Part shown: in pieces, positions 9,681 to 21,101 of the stretch | Numbering within the stretch: the first letter of the stretch is position 1 | Layout of the letters: each line of letters opens with the position of its first letter | Assembly: GCA_029975915.1 (NCBI GenBank) | Contig: JARKOC010000371.1 | Span: 1 to 64,000, forward strand | DNA from: Bryobacteraceae bacterium | GTDB lineage: Bacteria > Acidobacteriota > Terriglobia > Bryobacterales > Bryobacteraceae | DNA: 64,000 bases | Direction: 5' to 3' | The notes under the pieces: model-generated | Seen by the model: only the letters and a program-made list of their open reading frames with translations | Databases searched by the model: none | What the model was told of the DNA's origin: nothing | Position numbers and translations under genes: made by a program

Positions 9681-10691
9681 TCAGCGGTTCGAGTAGTTGC
9701 GTTCGTAATAGTCCTGATAGGCGCCGGACTTCACTCGCGCCGCCCATTCCTGATTGGCGCGATACCACCCAATCGTTCGTTCAAGACCCTCCTCGAACTC
9801 AACCTGAGCCCTCCATCCTGTTGCCCGTTCAAGTTTCTCCGTCGTGATGGCGTATCGCCGGTCGTGTCCGGGCCTGTCTTTTACAGTCTGCATCAGGCTG
9901 TGCGGCTTGCCGACTGCATTCAGGATCATCTCCACAACCGTACGGTTTGGCAGCGCCCGCGACCCGCCGACATTGTAGATTTCGCCCGGCTCGCCCTTGC
10001 TCAGCGCCGCCCAAATCGCCCTGCAATGGTCGTCCACGTAGAGCCAGTCGCGCACCTGCATGCCGTCGCCATAAATCGGCAGCGGCTTGTCCTCCATGGC
10101 ATTTGTGATCATCAGCGGGATCAGCTTCTCGGGGAACTGGTAGGGACCGTAGTTATTTGACGCCCGTGTCACGGTGACCGGAAAACGGTATGTCGTCCAG
10201 TAGCTCAACGCAAGCAGGTCCGAGCCGGCTTTCGAAGCGGAGTAGGGGCTGGAAGGCTTCAGCGGGTAGTTCTCGTCCGCATCGTGGGGCTCCTCGATCG
10301 ACCCATATACCTCGTCGGTAGACACATGCAGGAGCCTGCCGATGCCGGCCGCACGCGCCGCTTCCAGCAGCGTGAACGTGCCTCGGAGATTGGTTTCGAA
10401 GAACGCGCCTGGCCCGAGAATCGAACGGTCGACATGGCTTTCAGCGGCGAAGTGTACGATCGCATCGGGGCCCTCTTCATCCAGCAAGCGGGCCACCAAC
10501 TTTGAATCGTTGATGTCGCCGTGGACAAATCTATACGCGGGATCGCGCTCGACTTCGGTCAGGTTCTCGAGGTTGCCGGCGTAGGTGAGCTTGTCCAAGT
10601 TGACGAGGCGGCTCGTCCATCCCTCGGTCAATGCCAGCCGGACAAACGCCGACCCGATGAAGCCGGCGCCGCCGGTGACGATCAATTTCAT
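9681..10691 (-). CDS. rfbB: dTDP-glucose 4,6-dehydratase
   Basis: A 336-residue short-chain dehydrogenase-type enzyme converting dTDP-glucose to dTDP-4-dehydro-6-deoxyglucose in the cytoplasm. It shows the NAD-binding GGAGFIGS at residues 7-14, HFAAESHVDRSI, the STDEVYG motif and the YSASK active site. The start is the ATG at 10691, which overlaps the rfbC stop as ATGA, indicating translational coupling; the open frame runs far upstream only because it passes through rfbC in another register. It is the last gene of rfbA-rfbC-rfbB. No rfbD (dTDP-4-dehydrorhamnose reductase) is present here, so the end product (rhamnose or another deoxysugar) is uncertain. Confidence 0.95.
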   Translation of the reverse strand: MKLIVTGGAGFIGSAFVRLALTEGWTSRLVNLDKLTYAGNLENLTEVERDPAYRFVHGDINDSKLVARLLDEEGPDAIVHFAAESHVDRSILGPGAFFETNLRGTFTLLEAARAAGIGRLLHVSTDEVYGSIEEPHDADENYPLKPSSPYSASKAGSDLLALSYWTTYRFPVTVTRASNNYGPYQFPEKLIPLMITNAMEDKPLPIYGDGMQVRDWLYVDDHCRAIWAALSKGEPGEIYNVGGSRALPNRTVVEMILNAVGKPHSLMQTVKDRPGHDRRYAITTEKLERATGWRAQVEFEEGLERTIGWYRANQEWAARVKSGAYQDYYERNYSNR

Positions 10692-11239
10692 TTGTGCTGC
10701 AACTCCCAGTCGTAGTTGATTCCGGCTTCGTTGTAGGCGATGCGGCCTTCGTCCTCGGGGGTGTAGATGCGGTCGGTGAGGTAGACCAGCATCGCCGGTT
10801 CGGTCCCGATCACTTTGTAGCCGTGACCAACGCCCGGCGGTATCGAAACCGCCCACGGCCTCAGTTGTCCCAGATACAACGTGTTCTTGCGCCCAAAGGT
10901 CGGCGAGTCCGGCCGCAGATCGACCAGCGCCACCTGCAGCATCCCCCGCACGACGTTCCAGAAGTCGGTTTGATGGCGGTGGAAGTGAAACGCCTTGATG
11001 GCGCCCGGATAGTTCAGTGCGCAACTCACCTGCGTCGATGCGCCGGGGAAATCGGCCACCAGCCCCTGGCCCAGCCGCGCCACCTCCATGAAGTAGCCGC
11101 GGTCGTCGGCCCAGATCAATTGCGGCTGCACACGCACGCCGTCGATCAGGTGCGCCGAGTCCGGCGTCATGATCACGCTGCCGATGCCCGGCGCGCAGGA
11201 CGGAATCTCGATCCGCGGAAGTGCGTTTGGCGATGACAT
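10688..11239 (-). CDS. rfbC: dTDP-4-dehydrorhamnose 3,5-epimerase family protein
   Basis: A 183-residue cupin-fold epimerase. It carries GYFMEVAR, the catalytic-His region AFHFHRHQTDFW, the PPGVGHGY motif and the conserved C-terminal YNEAGINYDW, all typical of RmlC. It should epimerise C3 and C5 of dTDP-4-dehydro-6-deoxyglucose. It starts 3 bases after the rfbA stop and overlaps rfbB by 4 bases, so the three genes form a tight operon. A single-site epimerase variant is possible, since 3- or 5-epimerases of other deoxysugar routes look alike. Confidence 0.9.
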   Translation of the reverse strand: MSSPNALPRIEIPSCAPGIGSVIMTPDSAHLIDGVRVQPQLIWADDRGYFMEVARLGQGLVADFPGASTQVSCALNYPGAIKAFHFHRHQTDFWNVVRGMLQVALVDLRPDSPTFGRKNTLYLGQLRPWAVSIPPGVGHGYKVIGTEPAMLVYLTDRIYTPEDEGRIAYNEAGINYDWELQHK

Positions 11240-11242
11240 GGC

Positions 11243-11968
11243 TTACTCGGCGGGCCGCGATTCGGCCACCAGGCGGCTGGCGCGCAGCAGCGAATCGAAC
11301 GTGCCGGCGTCGGTCCACCAGCCATCGATGTAGCTGAACTCCATCGCGCCCTCGGCGATATAGGCGTTGTTGACGTCGGTGATCTCGAGCTCGCCGCGGC
11401 CCGACGGCTTCAGCGTCTTGATCTTGTCCCAGACGGTTTCGTCGTAGAGATAGATGCCGGTGACGGCGAAGTTCGACTTCGGCTTCGCGGGCTTCTCCTC
11501 GATGCCAACGATCTTGTCGCCGTTCATTTCAGCCACCCCGAAGCGTTCGGCGTCGGGAACCTCCTTGAGCAGGATGCGGGCGCCGCGCTGCTGGCGGCGG
11601 AAAGCGTCGACGGCGTCCTTGATGGGCTTTTCGAGGATGTTGTCGCCGAGCACGACGCACAACCGGTCGCCCTCGGCGAAGTGCTGGGCCAGGCCGAGCG
11701 CATCAGCAATGCCGCCCTCGCCCTCCTGGTAGGTGAAGTTCAGGTGGGTGAGGCCGAACTCCTTGCCGTTGGCCAGCAGGCGGAGGAAGTCGCCGGCGTT
11801 GCCGCCGCCGGTGACGACGAGAATGTCGCGGATGCCTGCATCGACAAGCGTCTGGATCGGATAGTAGATCATCGGCTTGTCATAGACAGGCAACAGGTGC
11901 TTGTTGGTGATCTTGGTGAGGGGATACAGACGGCTACCCTTGCCGCCCGCCAGTACGACGCCTTTCAT
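11243..11968 (-). CDS. rfbA: Glucose-1-phosphate thymidylyltransferase, short type
   Basis: A 241-residue sugar nucleotidyltransferase that joins glucose-1-phosphate and dTTP. The N-terminal signature LAGGKGSRLYPLT at residues 6-18 and the VLGDNI metal-site motif are present. Enterobacterial RmlA is about 290 residues; this one lacks the C-terminal extension that forms the allosteric dTDP-rhamnose site, so feedback control may differ. GAGGGAGC lies just upstream of the ATG. It is first in the rfbA-rfbC-rfbB operon, and is divergent from the cupin gene by only 40 bases. Confidence 0.9.
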   Translation of the reverse strand: MKGVVLAGGKGSRLYPLTKITNKHLLPVYDKPMIYYPIQTLVDAGIRDILVVTGGGNAGDFLRLLANGKEFGLTHLNFTYQEGEGGIADALGLAQHFAEGDRLCVVLGDNILEKPIKDAVDAFRRQQRGARILLKEVPDAERFGVAEMNGDKIVGIEEKPAKPKSNFAVTGIYLYDETVWDKIKTLKPSGRGELEITDVNNAYIAEGAMEFSYIDGWWTDAGTFDSLLRASRLVAESRPAE

Positions 11969-12008
11969 GAATGCTCCCTCATGATTCTCTCATGCTACAC
12001 TGTGCCCC

Positions 12009-12356
12009 GTGACTCATATCAAATGGTCTGACGCGCCGCGCGAGGCGATGAACGACAAAATGACCAGGCAGGTCGTCCATACCCCGCAATTCACCATCGC
12101 ACGTCTGGAGATGAAGGCAGGAGCGGTCGTGCCGTCGCACAGTCATACAAACGAGCAGGTCACAACCGTACTCGAAGGGCTCTTGCGGTTCAATATCGGA
12201 GGTGAATCTGTCGATCTCGTTCCGGGGCAGAGCTTGACTCTCGCCTCCCTGGAACCGCACGGCGTTGAGGTGCTTGAGGATTCCGTTGTGCTCGACGTCT
12301 TCTCCCCGCCGCGCCAGGATTGGATCGACGGCGACGACGCCTATTTGAGGCGGTAG
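12009..12356 (+). CDS. Small cupin-domain protein
   Basis: A 115-residue single-domain cupin. The metal-site pattern is HSHTNEQVTTVLEG (the G(X)5HXH(X)3-4E(X)6G type), followed by the second motif PGQSLTLASLEPHGVEVLED. A GTG start at 12009 is used. Small cupins of this kind bind a metal and may act as isomerases, dioxygenases or sugar-binding proteins; nothing here decides. Its last 16 bases overlap the convergent gene at 12341, and it shares a 40-bp intergenic region with rfbA. Confidence 0.8.
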   Translation: MTHIKWSDAPREAMNDKMTRQVVHTPQFTIARLEMKAGAVVPSHSHTNEQVTTVLEGLLRFNIGGESVDLVPGQSLTLASLEPHGVEVLEDSVVLDVFSPPRQDWIDGDDAYLRR

Positions 12357-13282
12357 ACGACGCGGGGCCCGTGATCGAAAACGGCCCAGACATCCTTGCC
12401 CGCTTGGATTAACGCGGTGGCGGGTTGCGTTGTATGAATTCGTCTGGTCCAGCCGGTCGCCAGCCTTGTATAGAAATCGATGCCTGCTGCGTGCGCCGCA
12501 ATCAAACCGTCCTTGACGGCGAGCAGGGAGCGAAGCTTCGGTGGGGGATCGGGCAGCGGCGCGGCGTTCCAAAGTTGCGTTGGATCCGCGCCGGGAGTCA
12601 TGAAGACCAACCGTGGCGGGCCGGTCGAAGCCCCCCAATAGAGACGCCCCTCTGAATCAAAGGCCAGTCGAGCCAGCGCAGAATCGGGTTGCTCGAAGTA
12701 GGTGTTGATCGCGAAAAGGCGCCAATGCGTTCCGGGTTCATTTGGCCGGCGCAACCAATAATTGCCCCATAGCAGATCCTGGCGTCCGTCTCCGTCGATG
12801 TCGGCTTCGAGCAGGCCGCCCTGTTTTGACGGCGTATAGATGGAATAGAGATCAACCGGCGGCTCCGTCCGGCTGTAGAAACGCAACTGAAGATGCCGGT
12901 GGGGGATGAGAACCCCCCGCCGCCCGTTCATCGTCCAAGGCAGGCAGTCCTGGAACTCTGTGTCGGGTTCGAGCAACATTGTTTTTGAATAGGGCGGGGA
13001 AGCCGTTATCAGGTGGCGGCCTTCGAGCAGATACAGCGTTCCGTCGCGATCAGCGCAACCGGCGCCGTATCGTCCGCTCTGGAGGTATCGCTTTGGCGAT
13101 CCGCTGCCTAGCGGCCAGACAGCCACGCCTTCGCCCCAGGCCAGAATCGCGCGAGCCGGTTTCTCGACGAGCGCGGCGCCCGCCACGCCGCCGATTTGCG
13201 ACTGCGCGGCGCACGCGGCGGCCAGGGATGCCGCCACAAGGATGATTCGGGTCGCGCCGAGGCGTTGGTCGAGGCGAGCCAC
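12341..13282 (-). CDS. Exported FG-GAP/VCBS-like propeller protein
   Basis: A 313-residue protein with an N-terminal hydrophobic segment (RIILVAASLAAACAAQ) consistent with export. LEADIDGDGRQDLLWGNYW near residue 157 is a calcium-binding FG-GAP/VCBS-type blade, and other weaker blades (LAFDSEGRLYWG, LAVKDGLIAAH) suggest a propeller. No enzyme motif is visible. It lies between the cupin gene (convergent overlap) and the beta-galactosidase gene, 25 bases downstream of the latter on the same strand. It may be co-expressed with the galactosidase. Confidence 0.55.
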   Translation of the reverse strand: MARLDQRLGATRIILVAASLAAACAAQSQIGGVAGAALVEKPARAILAWGEGVAVWPLGSGSPKRYLQSGRYGAGCADRDGTLYLLEGRHLITASPPYSKTMLLEPDTEFQDCLPWTMNGRRGVLIPHRHLQLRFYSRTEPPVDLYSIYTPSKQGGLLEADIDGDGRQDLLWGNYWLRRPNEPGTHWRLFAINTYFEQPDSALARLAFDSEGRLYWGASTGPPRLVFMTPGADPTQLWNAAPLPDPPPKLRSLLAVKDGLIAAHAAGIDFYTRLATGWTRRIHTTQPATALIQAGKDVWAVFDHGPRVVYRLK

Positions 13283-13307
13283 GTCCTATTGTCTCAAGGC
13301 GTGGCTG

Positions 13308-16490
<3,183 letters not shown>

Positions 16491-16644
16491 TTATCACAGA
16501 GGGATCGCATTGGGACCGGGGCGGTGTCGAAAAGTCCGGCGAACCGAGTCAGGCGAACTCGGACGTGACTCCGGTCATCAGACTTTTCCGTTCAGCTAAA
16601 AATCCTGAATCCGATCGGGGGCGTCACGCGTCTGTTCAGATGTA

Positions 16645-16673
16645 TTAGTTAGTACATTTGAATATTCAACTAA
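16645..16673 (+). promoter_or_regulatory. Nested inverted repeats next to the ribosome-binding site
   Basis: TTAGTT (16645-16650) is complementary to AACTAA (16668-16673), which shares two bases with the Shine-Dalgarno AAGGAG (16672-16677). Inside lies the perfect palindrome TTGAATATTCAA (16658-16669). This could be an operator or an mRNA hairpin affecting translation of the gene at 16686. Confidence 0.35.
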
Positions 16674-16685
16674 GGAGATCAAATC

Positions 16686-17186
16686 ATGACCAACACCATT
16701 CTCACCTTCACCCTGGCTCTGGCCGTTGCGATCCCCGCTTTCGGACAGGCTGGAAACAGCAACTCAATCGAAGCTCAACTCAACGAACTCCGCATCCAGA
16801 AGACCCAGACGCTCAGCGCTTTCTCGCTAATGGCTGCCCATGCCCGCTCGCGGGTTTCCTGGGAGTCGCATCTGGAGAATCTCGACAACATCAAGGTCAG
16901 CGTGAACCGCTCCGCGGCCATCATCCGCAACCTCGAGTCGAAGCGCGACAGTATGAGCGCGGCTCAGCAGGCCCGGTTCGACGAGCTGCAGTCACAGACG
17001 GCCAATCTGGCCAGTGTGACCAACACGCTCATCAAAAGGCTCAAGGAAAGCGGGTACGTGACGATGAATCCCCACTTCCACAATGCAGTGAATGAGGCAT
17101 ACAAAAACGCATTGGGATCGCGGCAGGCGGTCCGGGACCTCATCGCCATGGGTTCGCAGGGCTCCGCAATGCCAGCCGGCAACTGA
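16686..17186 (+). CDS. Small exported helical protein, unknown function
   Basis: A 166-residue protein with a signal peptide (MTNTILTFTLALAVAIPAFGQ) and a mature part that is almost all helix, with heptad-like stretches around residues 25-110 (EAQLNELRIQKTQ, LENLDNIKVSVNR). It has no Cys and no recognisable domain. A strong AAGGAG at 16672-16677 fixes the start. It stands alone: divergent from the galactosidase gene and followed by a strong terminator. Its strong translation signals suggest it is abundant. Confidence 0.7.
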   Translation: MTNTILTFTLALAVAIPAFGQAGNSNSIEAQLNELRIQKTQTLSAFSLMAAHARSRVSWESHLENLDNIKVSVNRSAAIIRNLESKRDSMSAAQQARFDELQSQTANLASVTNTLIKRLKESGYVTMNPHFHNAVNEAYKNALGSRQAVRDLIAMGSQGSAMPAGN

Positions 17187-17215
17187 TCCTTGCCCAATCC
17201 TCAATCGCTGATAGA

Positions 17216-17246
17216 GGCCCGGGTTCACGCTGAGCCCGGGCCTTTT
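17216..17246 (+). terminator. Rho-independent terminator
   Basis: GGCCCGGGTTC and GAGCCCGGGCC form an 11-bp stem (one G-T pair) with loop ACGCT, followed directly by TTTT. It lies 30 bases after the stop of the small exported protein. Confidence 0.85.
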
Positions 17247-17317
17247 GATGTCCGCAGGCGGGGACGGCCGTCTCCGGAAAGCAACGACCGTCGTGCGTCC
17301 CGGGACCAATTGTGATC

Positions 17318-17334
17318 AGGACCCTGATAAGTTG
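17318..17334 (+). promoter_or_regulatory. Promoter-like motif AGGACCCTGATAAGTTG (copy 1)
   Basis: This 17-bp motif ends 15 bases before the DUF1080 start. A copy with 16 of 17 identical bases lies at 42877-42893, just before the zinc-knuckle gene. TGATAA could be a -10 box. Here it also overlaps the dyad ATCAGG-AC-CCTGAT (17315-17328). Confidence 0.35.
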
Positions 17335-17349
17335 GTGTGTAACATTCCA

Positions 17350-17994
17350 ATGAGTCTCAGTCGCCGCTGCCTGTTTGCCGTTCCACTGATTTCGCGAACT
17401 TTCGCCGCCAACCCGCGTGCGATCTTCGATGGAAAGTCAGAGGCGGGCTGGGTGACCTATCGTGGCAGCGGATTTCCGTCGGATGGGTGGGAGATCAGGG
17501 ACGGCTGCATCCACGCCAAGCAGGCGTATATGGTCCCGTGCCTGGCGACGGTGGACGTCTATACGGATTTTGACCTCAGCTTCGAATGGAAGATCGCACC
17601 GGGTGGCAATGCCGGCGTCTTTTATTCCTGCCGGGGCAAGGAGCCGCCGGTTGGCACGGGGGCAAAGCCGGAGTCGTGGTGGCACCGGACGCATTCGTCG
17701 CGCGGACAGGAGTATCAAATCCTAGACGATGCCGCGGCATCCGAACGGACCGAACCGTCCAAGACGTCGGCTTCGCTGTATGGAAAGATCGCCGCGCCGC
17801 CCAACAAGCCACTGCGCCCAGCGATGCAGTGGAATGAAGGGCGCATTGTTGTGCGCGGACTCCATGCCGAGCACTGGTTGAACGGCATGAAAGTGGTGGA
17901 CTACGAGATGAAGCCGGACGAGAAGAAGCCTTCACCGATTGTCCTCCAGCATCACCACTCGGAAGCCTGGTTCCGGAATCTCCGCATCGCATAG
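17350..17994 (+). CDS. DUF1080 (3-keto-disaccharide hydrolase-like) exported protein
   Basis: A 214-residue concanavalin-like beta-sandwich protein of the DUF1080 family. The signature IFDGKSEAGW near residue 25, the FDLSFEWKIAPGGNAGVFY stretch and the late HSEAWFRNLRIA ending are typical. Some relatives cleave 3-keto-glycosides; most are uncharacterised. The N-terminus (MSLSRRCLFAVPLISRTFAA) looks like a Tat or Sec leader and supports the ATG at 17350; the frame is open further upstream without a good start. It is followed by a sulfatase gene 39 bases downstream, likely co-transcribed. Confidence 0.82.
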   Translation: MSLSRRCLFAVPLISRTFAANPRAIFDGKSEAGWVTYRGSGFPSDGWEIRDGCIHAKQAYMVPCLATVDVYTDFDLSFEWKIAPGGNAGVFYSCRGKEPPVGTGAKPESWWHRTHSSRGQEYQILDDAAASERTEPSKTSASLYGKIAAPPNKPLRPAMQWNEGRIVVRGLHAEHWLNGMKVVDYEMKPDEKKPSPIVLQHHHSEAWFRNLRIA

Positions 17995-18033
17995 CGACGG
18001 GCGTACACTGGTTCATTCAACGGGAGAACCAGC

Positions 18034-19476
18034 ATGCTCAATCTCACGAGACGGTCGTTCTGCGCGTCGCTGGCGGCTGCGGGATCTGCACCTGCCGCGT
18101 CAGCGTATCGTCCCAACATTGTCTACGTCCTTGCTGACGACCTCGGGTGGGGAGATGTGGGCTGTTACAACCCCCACTCAGCCGTGCCGACACCGAACAT
18201 GGACCGTCTCGCGGGACAAGGCGTCCGGTTCACCGACATGCACTCGCCCTCGGCGGTTTGCACGCCGACACGCTACGGGATCATGACGGGCCGCTACTGC
18301 TGGCGGTCGATCCTGAAAAAGGGGGTGCTATGGGGATACTCGCCGAACCTGATCGAAAAGGACCGGCTGACTGTTCCACGGCTGCTCAAACAGGCCGGAT
18401 ACGACACCGCGGGAATTGGCAAATGGCATCTTGGGCTTGGCACGGCGGAGAAGACCGACTACACCAAGCCGTTCGACATGAGTCCGATTAGCCATGGATT
18501 CGACAGCTATTTCGGCATCCCGGCATCGCTCGACATGGAACCCTACGTGTACATCCAGAACGACAGGGCGATCGAGCCGCCAACATCTCACACGCCGGGG
18601 AGCAATTCGCCGCGCGGGGTTTTCTGGCGGCCCGGGCCGATGGCTCCTTCATTCAAGCACGAAGAAGTGCATCAGACGTTGACAGAGAAGGCGTTGGAGT
18701 TCATCAGCAGCCGTGCAGAGAATCGATCCAACCCGTTCTTTCTCTATCTGCCGCTGGCTTCGCCGCACACGCCGTGGCTGCCTACAGGGAGTTTCCGGGG
18801 ACGCTCGAAGGCGGGAGTTTATGGCGACTTCGTGATGCAGGTCGACGACACGCTGGGCCAAATCATGCGGGTCTTGGACGAGAAGGGCCTGGCATCGAAC
18901 ACACTGCTCATCATGACCAGCGACAACGGCGCCGACTGGAAGCTAGAGGACAAGGCCCGTTTCGCGCACCTGGCCAACTCGACGTGGCGGGGCGAAAAAG
19001 CGGACGCCTGGGACGGCGGGCACCGCATCCCGTTCATCGCGCGGTGGCCGGGCAAGATCCGGGCTGGTGCGGTCAACCCTCAACTCGGTTGCCTGACCGA
19101 CCTGATGGCGACGTGCGCCGCTATCACCGGACAAAGACTGGCGCGCGATGCCGGCGAGGACAGCTATAACCTGCTGCCGGCGCTGCTGGGCACGGCGAAA
19201 GCGCCCATTCGGGAGGCCATCGTCCACCATTCCAACGATGGTCTGTTTGCCATCCGCCAGGGTAACTGGAAGCTGATTCTCGGACTGGGATCAGGCGGAT
19301 TCAGTCCGCCGCAGAATGCTGAGCCGGCGCCGGGCGGGCCGGCGGGCCAGTTATACGACCTCGCCGCTGATCCGGCCGAGAACTACAACCTCTATCAGAG
19401 GCGTCCGGAGGTCGTGGAGCGGCTGACCGCTTTACTTGAACGTTACAAACAACAAGGGTACAGCCGCCCGGTTTGA
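18034..19476 (+). CDS. Type I sulfatase (arylsulfatase A-like), Tat-exported
   Basis: A 480-residue sulfatase that removes sulfate esters. RPNIVYVLADDLGWGDVGCY gives the metal-binding Asp pair, and SPSAVCTPTRYGIMTGRY is the sulfatase signature C-x-P-x-R in which Cys76 would become formylglycine. ASPHTPW and TSDNGADW are further active-site segments. The leader LTRRSFCASLAAAG is Tat-like. No sulfatase-maturing enzyme is present in the window. Placement after the DUF1080 gene and near the galactosidase suggests attack on sulfated glycans. It converges with the next gene with a 5-base gap. Confidence 0.93.
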   Translation: MLNLTRRSFCASLAAAGSAPAASAYRPNIVYVLADDLGWGDVGCYNPHSAVPTPNMDRLAGQGVRFTDMHSPSAVCTPTRYGIMTGRYCWRSILKKGVLWGYSPNLIEKDRLTVPRLLKQAGYDTAGIGKWHLGLGTAEKTDYTKPFDMSPISHGFDSYFGIPASLDMEPYVYIQNDRAIEPPTSHTPGSNSPRGVFWRPGPMAPSFKHEEVHQTLTEKALEFISSRAENRSNPFFLYLPLASPHTPWLPTGSFRGRSKAGVYGDFVMQVDDTLGQIMRVLDEKGLASNTLLIMTSDNGADWKLEDKARFAHLANSTWRGEKADAWDGGHRIPFIARWPGKIRAGAVNPQLGCLTDLMATCAAITGQRLARDAGEDSYNLLPALLGTAKAPIREAIVHHSNDGLFAIRQGNWKLILGLGSGGFSPPQNAEPAPGGPAGQLYDLAADPAENYNLYQRRPEVVERLTALLERYKQQGYSRPV

Positions 19477-19481
19477 GAGAT

Positions 19482-20672
19482 CTACTTCTTCTTTTTGGCG
19501 CGAAAGAGGTCGACGATACGCTGACTGGCTTCGCCCACGCTGGCGGCAGGGGCGGCGGCGGACATGGCCGATGTGGTGAGGTCGGGGAAGTTCAGGCTGA
19601 ATTGGCGGACCGAGCGGATCTGCTGGCTGGGCAGGATTTCCAGTTGTTCGATGCTGGTGTCGAAGGTAAACGAAGTGCCGGGCGGAGTGGGCCCGGTGTT
19701 GGTGCGGATCACTTCAAATGCGACGTTGCGGGCCTGGCCGGGGGAGAGGACAAACTGCGGATCGGCTTTGCCGCTGGAGACGACACCCATGCCGGTGACA
19801 GGCTGTGAGCCAGGTCCGTAGCGTCCTCCAGTGTTGTCCACGACGACGTGAGAGCGGTATGTGCTGGCGAGGATCAGCGGTTGATTAGTGGTGTTCCTCA
19901 GCCGGACGTTAAAGCGCAGGATGTGATGGCGGTTGCCATAGATGCTGCTTGAGACCTGGAGGACTTCGGCGGCGAACACACCTGCGTCAAAGCACCGGGC
20001 GAGGCCGGCGCAGTTGTTCCTGGGAGGGTCAAGCGCCGACGTTCCGGAATGCGCCGCCGCGTTCGGAGTGTCCGGCTGCTGGGCTGCAGTAACCACAGCT
20101 GGCGATTGAGGTCCGCGGTTGGAGACCGGCGAAGCCGCGGCGTTGGCCAGCCCGCGGAAGCGGATCGGGTGTTCAGCGCCGAGCCGGAACTGGCCGCTGG
20201 GCGTTTGCGCCATTTCGCGGACAGTCAACTCCATGTCAAATGTGAGGCCGAAAATTTCCCTGCCAGACCAACCCCAGACCATTTCGAATCGAGTGTCGCC
20301 CGCGGCGCCTGGCGCGAGGACGAATTTGGGATCGACGCGGCCGTGGGCGATGAGTCCGATGCCTCGGACGCCGTCGGCGGATTGAATCGTATAACGGTTG
20401 CCCTGATCGTCGGTGGTGGTCCCTGATCCACCGACATAGCCCAGGATGATCGGGCGGTTGAGTTTGTTCTCGAAGCGGATGGATGCTGTCACCACTTTGT
20501 AGCGGCCGGCAGTGCTCGTTCGGAAATCGGTGATTCGTGCGGCGAACGGGGCGGTTTCGACGCACATGGGGTCGCCGGCGCAAACGGAGCCGGCGGTCTG
20601 ACGTGCGATGGCCGTGGGGCCGAACAGCACGCAAACAGCCGGGACGGTGAGAGAAAGAAGTCGGATTCGCAT
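19482..20672 (-). CDS. Exported protein with two tandem copies of a beta-rich domain
   Basis: A 396-residue exported protein of unknown role. Two copies of a domain are visible: one starts at CAGDPMCVETAPFAARITDF and the other at NCAGLARCFDAGVFAAEVLQV. Both continue with paired patterns such as FENKLNRPIILG and LRNTTNQPLILA, then DPKFVLAPGAAGDTRFEM and DPQFVLSPGQARNVAFEV. The pattern recalls DUF4352-like immunoglobulin folds. Each copy has two Cys near its start. A GTG ten codons upstream is possible, but the ATG at 20672 follows GGGAGA and begins the signal peptide. It is 26 bases downstream of a small membrane gene, probably one operon. Confidence 0.65.
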   Translation of the reverse strand: MRIRLLSLTVPAVCVLFGPTAIARQTAGSVCAGDPMCVETAPFAARITDFRTSTAGRYKVVTASIRFENKLNRPIILGYVGGSGTTTDDQGNRYTIQSADGVRGIGLIAHGRVDPKFVLAPGAAGDTRFEMVWGWSGREIFGLTFDMELTVREMAQTPSGQFRLGAEHPIRFRGLANAAASPVSNRGPQSPAVVTAAQQPDTPNAAAHSGTSALDPPRNNCAGLARCFDAGVFAAEVLQVSSSIYGNRHHILRFNVRLRNTTNQPLILASTYRSHVVVDNTGGRYGPGSQPVTGMGVVSSGKADPQFVLSPGQARNVAFEVIRTNTGPTPPGTSFTFDTSIEQLEILPSQQIRSVRQFSLNFPDLTTSAMSAAAPAASVGEASQRIVDLFRAKKKK

Positions 20673-20698
20673 GACGTCTCCCGAAACTTGCCGCCGCT

Positions 20699-21016
20699 TC
20701 ACGCCGTAGCCGCCCGTCCTATTGGGCTTGCGGCGGTGATGTACTCGGCGTAAGCCGATTCCGCGGTTTCAATGTTGGTCCGGATGCGTTTCTTGACCCA
20801 CAAACCAAACAAAATGGCCGGAATGCCGACGACGGCTCCGATGATGGTGAGGCACATCACGGCGCCGAGGATGACAGGGAAGATGCCCAGGATCTTCATC
20901 TTCCTTGAATCCGCGAGCAATTCCTCCTTGCGCGCGAAGAGAACGTCCGGGTCATGCGACCCGCAGGCCTTCAAGGCTCCGAGGACCTGTTGTCTTTCAA
21001 CTTTTGCTACTGGCAT
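20699..21016 (-). CDS. Small two-helix membrane protein
   Basis: A 105-residue protein. The start at 21016 follows GAGGAG; the frame stays open for 29 more codons upstream but without good signals. Residues 1-40 are soluble and helical, then two close hydrophobic segments follow (ILGIFPVILGAVMCLTII and VVGIPAILFGLWV), then a charged C-terminal tail. No family is recognised. It is divergent from the sigma-factor gene and upstream of the duplicated-domain protein. Confidence 0.6.
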   Translation of the reverse strand: MPVAKVERQQVLGALKACGSHDPDVLFARKEELLADSRKMKILGIFPVILGAVMCLTIIGAVVGIPAILFGLWVKKRIRTNIETAESAYAEYITAASPIGRAATA

Positions 21017-21101
21017 CTCTTGCTCCTCTATTTCGATGGGCTTCACCGAGGGGGCGGGAAGCGTATACTCTGAATTACGCGGGATGCTTGACGAAACCGT
21101 C

